The position numbers were made by a program, and so were the translations under genes. Below the pieces are notes generated by a model that did no database searches, was not told the DNA's origin, and worked only from the letters and a program-made list of their open reading frames with translations. Of a DNA stretch of 64,000 bases, positions 60,061 through 64,000 are shown piece by piece (position 1 is the stretch's first letter; every line of letters starts with the position of its first letter). The stretch is taken from positions 744,001 through 808,000 of the forward strand of contig JAJTTP010000013.1 of NCBI GenBank assembly GCA_023313575.1, in the 5' to 3' direction. This DNA is from Eutypella sp. D-1. Lineage: Eukaryota > Ascomycota > Sordariomycetes > Xylariales > Diatrypaceae.

Positions 60061-60410
60061 ATGGTTTATTTAACTATAAAAAATATTACGATAAAACGAT
60101 TTAATAAAAAATTTGATTATAAATATATCGGACCGTACCTAATTATTAGAAAAATATTAAAAAATAATTACGAATTAGACTTATTATTAAAAGTTAAAAT
60201 CTATTTAATTTTTTATATTTCTTTACTTAAGAACGTAGCAAATATAAACGTTATAAAAATAGGACGAAATAATATCGAAATAAAAGTAAATAAATATAAA
60301 ATAAAGAAAATCTTAAACGTATAAATCAAGGATGGACGAATAAAATATAAGGTTAAATAAAAAAAATATAATAACTCCGAAAATATATAAAAACCTATTA
60401 ACCATTTAAT
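60061..60410 (+). pseudogene. Integrase GPY/F module and chromodomain relic of copy 2
   Basis: An 87-codon frame survives here (60061-60324): KKFDYKYIGPYLIIRKI is the GPY/F module, IYLIFYISLLKN the usual P-x-F-H-I-S-L-L segment, and VNKYKIKKILNV starts the chromodomain. It continues past a stop as IKDGRIKYKVK-stop-KKY then NNSENI (to about 60410), matching R-x-x-x-x-x-Y-x-V-K-W-K-G-Y-x-x-x-E-N-T-W-E. Both conserved tryptophans of that block are now stops. The domain would tether integration to methylated histone H3. Confidence 0.9.
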
Positions 60411-61125
60411 AAATGCTTAACGCTTTTTAAAAAATTTTTATTAACGCCGACGGAAATGTTAATAAAAATAATATCTTAATTAAAATTACCCGATATATTT
60501 ATTTTAAATTAATTAAAATCCGGAATAACTTTAAAATTTATAAACGTTTTAATAAACCCCGTAAAACGTATATTTTCTGCCCGACGCTTTTTTTTTTTTA
60601 ATTTTTTTAAATTATCGATATTATAAAAAACCGTTTTTATTATTTTCTCGTATTATATACGTTTTTAACGACGTAAACGGTAAAGTTTTACGTTTATTTT
60701 AAAAATCATTTTCTCGGCTTTTTTTTCTGTAACTTTAAGTTTTAACTCCAGTTTTTAATATTAAGATGTAACTTTTTACAATTATTCCGGATTAAGTTTA
60801 AACACGTTATACTGATTCCGGTTATAGCGAATATACGATAAATAATAAAAAAAGTCCGAGTTAAAAATTTTATATTCGAATTAACGGCGTTTATAATAAA
60901 AATAAGGAGTTATATTAATCGGATTAAACGATAAAATTGCCGTAAAAAAGGAATTACGTTAAAAAGTTTTACGTTAAAATAAAAAAGTTACGCGTTTAAA
61001 AATCGATTTATTAACACGATTAAATATAATAAAAATGTGAGATAAAAAGGAAAAAAATATTTATAATAAGGGAGGAATAGGAATAATAGGTTTTAAGGAT
61101 AAAAACCTTAAAAAGGGAGAGATTA

Positions 61126-61554
61126 TGTTATAACCTGGTTAGGTTATTAGGCCTAAATAGGATTAGTATAAATAATCCCTAACCATGGTACTGGAAAAGA
61201 TAAATACGATAAAATAAGCCATATTTGGGTTACGTAATAAGAAGGATAGCCTGGATAACTTAGTTATCCTAATAATCTTAAATAACCTGGATAATTTAGT
61301 TATTTTAATGATTTAATATTTAATATTATATTCTAATATTAGGAATAAAAGATATAAATAATATATAGCTATATTTATTACCTTTTTTTTAAATAATCTT
61401 TAAGTTTATTAGCTTATAATATAACTTGGTTACTTAAAGCATTTTTTTTTTTGATATTATTAAACGTGATTACTTATTACTTAAAACCCTAGCACTTCTG
61501 TTAATATAAACCTTTTCGATTGGATTAATAGTTAGGAATAGACCAGCCGTTACA
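61126..61554 (+). repeat. 3' LTR of chromovirus copy 2
   Basis: 429 bp, TGTTATAACC to GCCGTTACA. It is the only copy in the window that keeps the original CA end, which fixes the LTR boundary for the others. Confidence 0.95.
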
Positions 61555-61899
61555 ATTATATTAACGATATTCGATAAATATAATTTTATATTATATTTTT
61601 AATTAATTTTTTAAAATATATAATATTATACTTTTTTTATAACGTTTTTTATTATTTAATATTTACCGATATATATTTTAATATAAAACGTTATTTTAAT
61701 ACCGAATAAAATAAAATTTAATATTATTATAACTGGATTTTTATAACTTTTTTTAATATTAAAGCCGAAAGCGCCGGTAAAAATAATTTAAAAGTATTAT
61801 AAATTATATTTAATAAACTCTTTTTATATTAAAAAGTATAAAAACCAGATTTCCGAGGAAAATAATAATTAATCGCCGTTATTTATCGGGCTTATTAAA

Positions 61900-64000
61900 C
61901 GGTTTTTTAATTTTAATATACCCTTTTCGAACCCGTTATTTATTTTAAAAACTTAATAAATAAGTTACGGGCTTTAATTAATATTTATAAAGTTATAAAA
62001 AAGGTTAGCTAATATATGGCTAATAAAAATAGTAACGGTAATAATAATAATAATAATAACGTTTTTTATATTAACTGTAAATATTATCGGAATAATAAAA
62101 ATAAAAAATATTATTAAAAAGACCTAACCGATAATAAAAACGTAAATGTTAAGTATATAAAAAAAGAATGCTAATTTATTAAGTATTTAAAACGGGAATA
62201 TAAAAAGGTAAAAATTTAATAAAAAATTAAAAAAATATCCCGACGTGATAATTATACCGTTTTTTTTACGGAATATAAAGGAAATAAATTTACCCCGGAT
62301 TACGATAAAAAAGAAAAAGATACCGCGGAATATTTTAATTACTTGGATAATAGCTAATATTTTACGGCTATTTACTTATTTAATTAAGTTTTTTAATATC
62401 GAATCGACCCTTTTTTACCGATTATAAAAAATAATATTCCCGATATTATATTCGTTTTAAATAAATATATTAAAAATATGTTTTAAACAATTATGCTAAA
62501 TATAAATGCTGTTAAAATATTTATTATAAAAAAGGAATAATATCTTATTATAATAATGGAATATTTTAATTAAAAATTAATATCCGTTTCGGAGATAGAC
62601 CCCGTATTAAATTACTCGGTATAATTTTTATTAACATTTTTTTCGGATAAATTAATTTTTACGTAATAAAAGTAAACATTTTATTTTTAATATTAATTAA
62701 AGATATAAATCGATTTAAAATATATTTTAATAATATTATTTATTTTACGGAAATAAAATTACGTAAAACTTATATACGTTTTAAACATTTATTTATTAAT
62801 AAATTATATAACTTTTTAAATAAAGTAAAATATAATATTAAAATCGATATTTTTAAAAAAATTAAAAAATATTATTATTATTATTAAATTAAAAATAAAA
62901 CATTTTAAAGGTTTAAATTTAACTTAAAAAATCTAAAAATAAGTTTTAATTTTAAAATAATTATTAATATAATATATTTAAATAAAAAACCTGTTTTTTA
63001 CGTTATTAACGTAATTACGGGATTTTAAATAATACGTTTTATAAAAAATATATTAATTAAAAAAATATAAGATATATTTAAAAAATACTGGATCGATACG
63101 TATTTAAAACCCCCGGATATTATTATTTATAATATTAAAATAAATCTTAATAATATTAAATTCCGTAATAAAATATATTTTATTAAAATCATTTATTATT
63201 AAATACCGGTAAAAGTATATTAATTTATTAATAAAATAAAAAGATATTATGCTTTTATTTATAAAATTTACTAAAATATTAAATTAAGATTATTACGTTT
63301 ATAAATAATAATAAAAATAATTAATAATATAGCTAATTTTAATAGCTTTATATTTATTTTATTACTTTTCGGGGCTTATTTTTATATTAATATAAATTTA
63401 AAAAGATTAAAATATAAAGAGCGGTTTAAAACGTATTAAATATTAAAAACAGTTTAAATATATAAAAAACATTTTTAAAATCTTTTTTTTAAATAACGAA
63501 ATGTTTATATATAAAGGAAAAAAAAGGTGGAAAAATTTATTTAAAGTTATTACGGTTATTGATAAAAACGTAACGGTAAATTTAAAAGTAATAAAAGATA
63601 CGGTAATTTTCTGAAGCTTATATATTAAACTTTATACTTAATTAAAAGAAAAACTAATAATTATCCCCGATAAAGAAATTAAAAAAATACGTATAAATTT
63701 TATATACGTTAATATTAAAAGAAATAATAAAATGCTAGCTTTTAAACTAAAAACAGATAAAAAGATTATAACCCCCGGGAAATTATTTAACGCTTCTGAT
63801 TTTAAGGAATTAAACGTTTTATTTAAAAAAACATTTTATAACCTGAAATATATAACTTTACCGTATATTAAAACGTAACAACTTTTAAATTAAAAATAGT
63901 TTATAAAATAAAAAGTAAAAATATTTTATCGTTATATAAAAAGTTATAATTAATTATTTAATATTATAAAAATCCCGATAAAATATTTATTATAATTTAT
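61900..64000 (+). pseudogene. RIP-decayed LTR-retrotransposon polyprotein (copia-like), truncated by window end
   Basis: Readings in order include an N-terminal Cys/Lys-rich segment (about 62070-62180), DPVLNYSV (about 62600), a pre-integrase-type stretch (KKLKNYYYYY then FNLNLKNLKISFNFK, about 62850-62965), YLNKKPVFYVINVITGF (about 62970-63028), YWIDTYLKPPDIIIYNI (63086-63136), YQIPVKVYQFINKIKRYYAF (about 63200-63258) and SFIFILLLFGAYFYI (about 63349-63394). These follow the integrase core of fungal elements with D-A-G...VP-x-EAHHS-x-G-x-VERYH...LVFGAYP. Not the same family as the chromovirus. Copia assignment is tentative. Confidence 0.7.

Larger units (their letters stand above)
54672..61554 (+). 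mobile_element. Chromovirus (Ty3/gypsy) copy 2, full length, RIP-inactivated
   Basis: 6.88 kb with both LTRs (54672-55098, 61126-61554) and a perfect 5-bp target duplication attat (54667-54671 and 61555-61559). The 3' LTR keeps the terminal TACA. A polypurine tract (aaaaagggagaga, 61110-61122) precedes the 3' LTR. Interior order is gag/protease region (too decayed to delimit), RT, RNase H, integrase, GPY/F module and chromodomain, the layout of chromoviruses. Stops and missense changes are C-to-T or G-to-A. Confidence 0.95.

Noticed and set aside
60061..60324. 87-codon frame as a separate gene
   Set aside because: It is the surviving GPY/F and chromodomain part of the chromovirus polyprotein.
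62245..62427. 60-codon frame as a gene
   Set aside because: Chance open stretch inside a decayed retrotransposon.

Overview
The window looks like a filamentous ascomycete (Pezizomycotina) nuclear genome. Genes have short introns (51-72 bp, a few longer) with fungal branch points. Gene-bearing DNA of balanced composition alternates abruptly with very AT-rich blocks full of decayed transposons. In the AT-rich blocks nearly every C/G loss fits C-to-T (G-to-A on the other strand): CpA is scarce, TpA is abundant, and CpG persists. This is the pattern left by repeat-induced point mutation (RIP). No species can be named from the sequence alone.

Layout. 1-13040: AT-rich and RIP-decayed, with three copies of a ~430-bp LTR (one nested inside another) and a probable SNF2-type helicase relic near 7.9-10.1 kb. 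13041-13865: a small island of normal composition. 13866-16150: AT-rich, with a regular 28-bp minisatellite. 16150-19460: a Tad1-like LINE on the minus strand, with endonuclease, reverse transcriptase and RNase H relics. 19461-32930: AT-rich, containing a chromovirus (Ty3/gypsy) copy at 23102-29030 with an internal deletion, plus further solo LTRs. 32930-53090: the gene island. 53090-64000: AT-rich again, with a second, longer chromovirus copy at 54672-61554 that still shows LTRs, a 5-bp target duplication, a polypurine tract, RT, RNase H, integrase and chromodomain relics. After it comes the integrase part of a different LTR retrotransposon running off the window end.

The 20-kb gene island holds eight credible genes, seven with recognisable features: an HSL-family alpha/beta hydrolase (three exons, minus), a LaeA/UMTA-like SAM methyltransferase (minus), a small acidic protein (minus), a CmcJ/AsaB/GA4-desaturase-type oxygenase (four exons, plus), a GNAT acetyltransferase (two exons, minus), a rhodopsin-fold seven-TM membrane protein (five exons, plus), an APC-superfamily permease (four exons, plus) and a small secreted protein with a possible Kex2 site (four exons, plus). 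There is also an MFS transporter fragment (pseudogene), a solo LTR of another family, a small inverted-repeat element and a GC-rich double hairpin. I rebuilt exon structures by hand from splice signals and reading phase; all close in frame with single stops.

Together the hydrolase, methyltransferase, oxygenase, acetyltransferase and permease resemble the tailoring and transport part of a secondary-metabolite locus, but no backbone synthase lies in this window, so a joint pathway is inference. The secreted protein at the edge of the island, next to the RIP-affected block, sits where effector genes are often found in such two-speed genomes.
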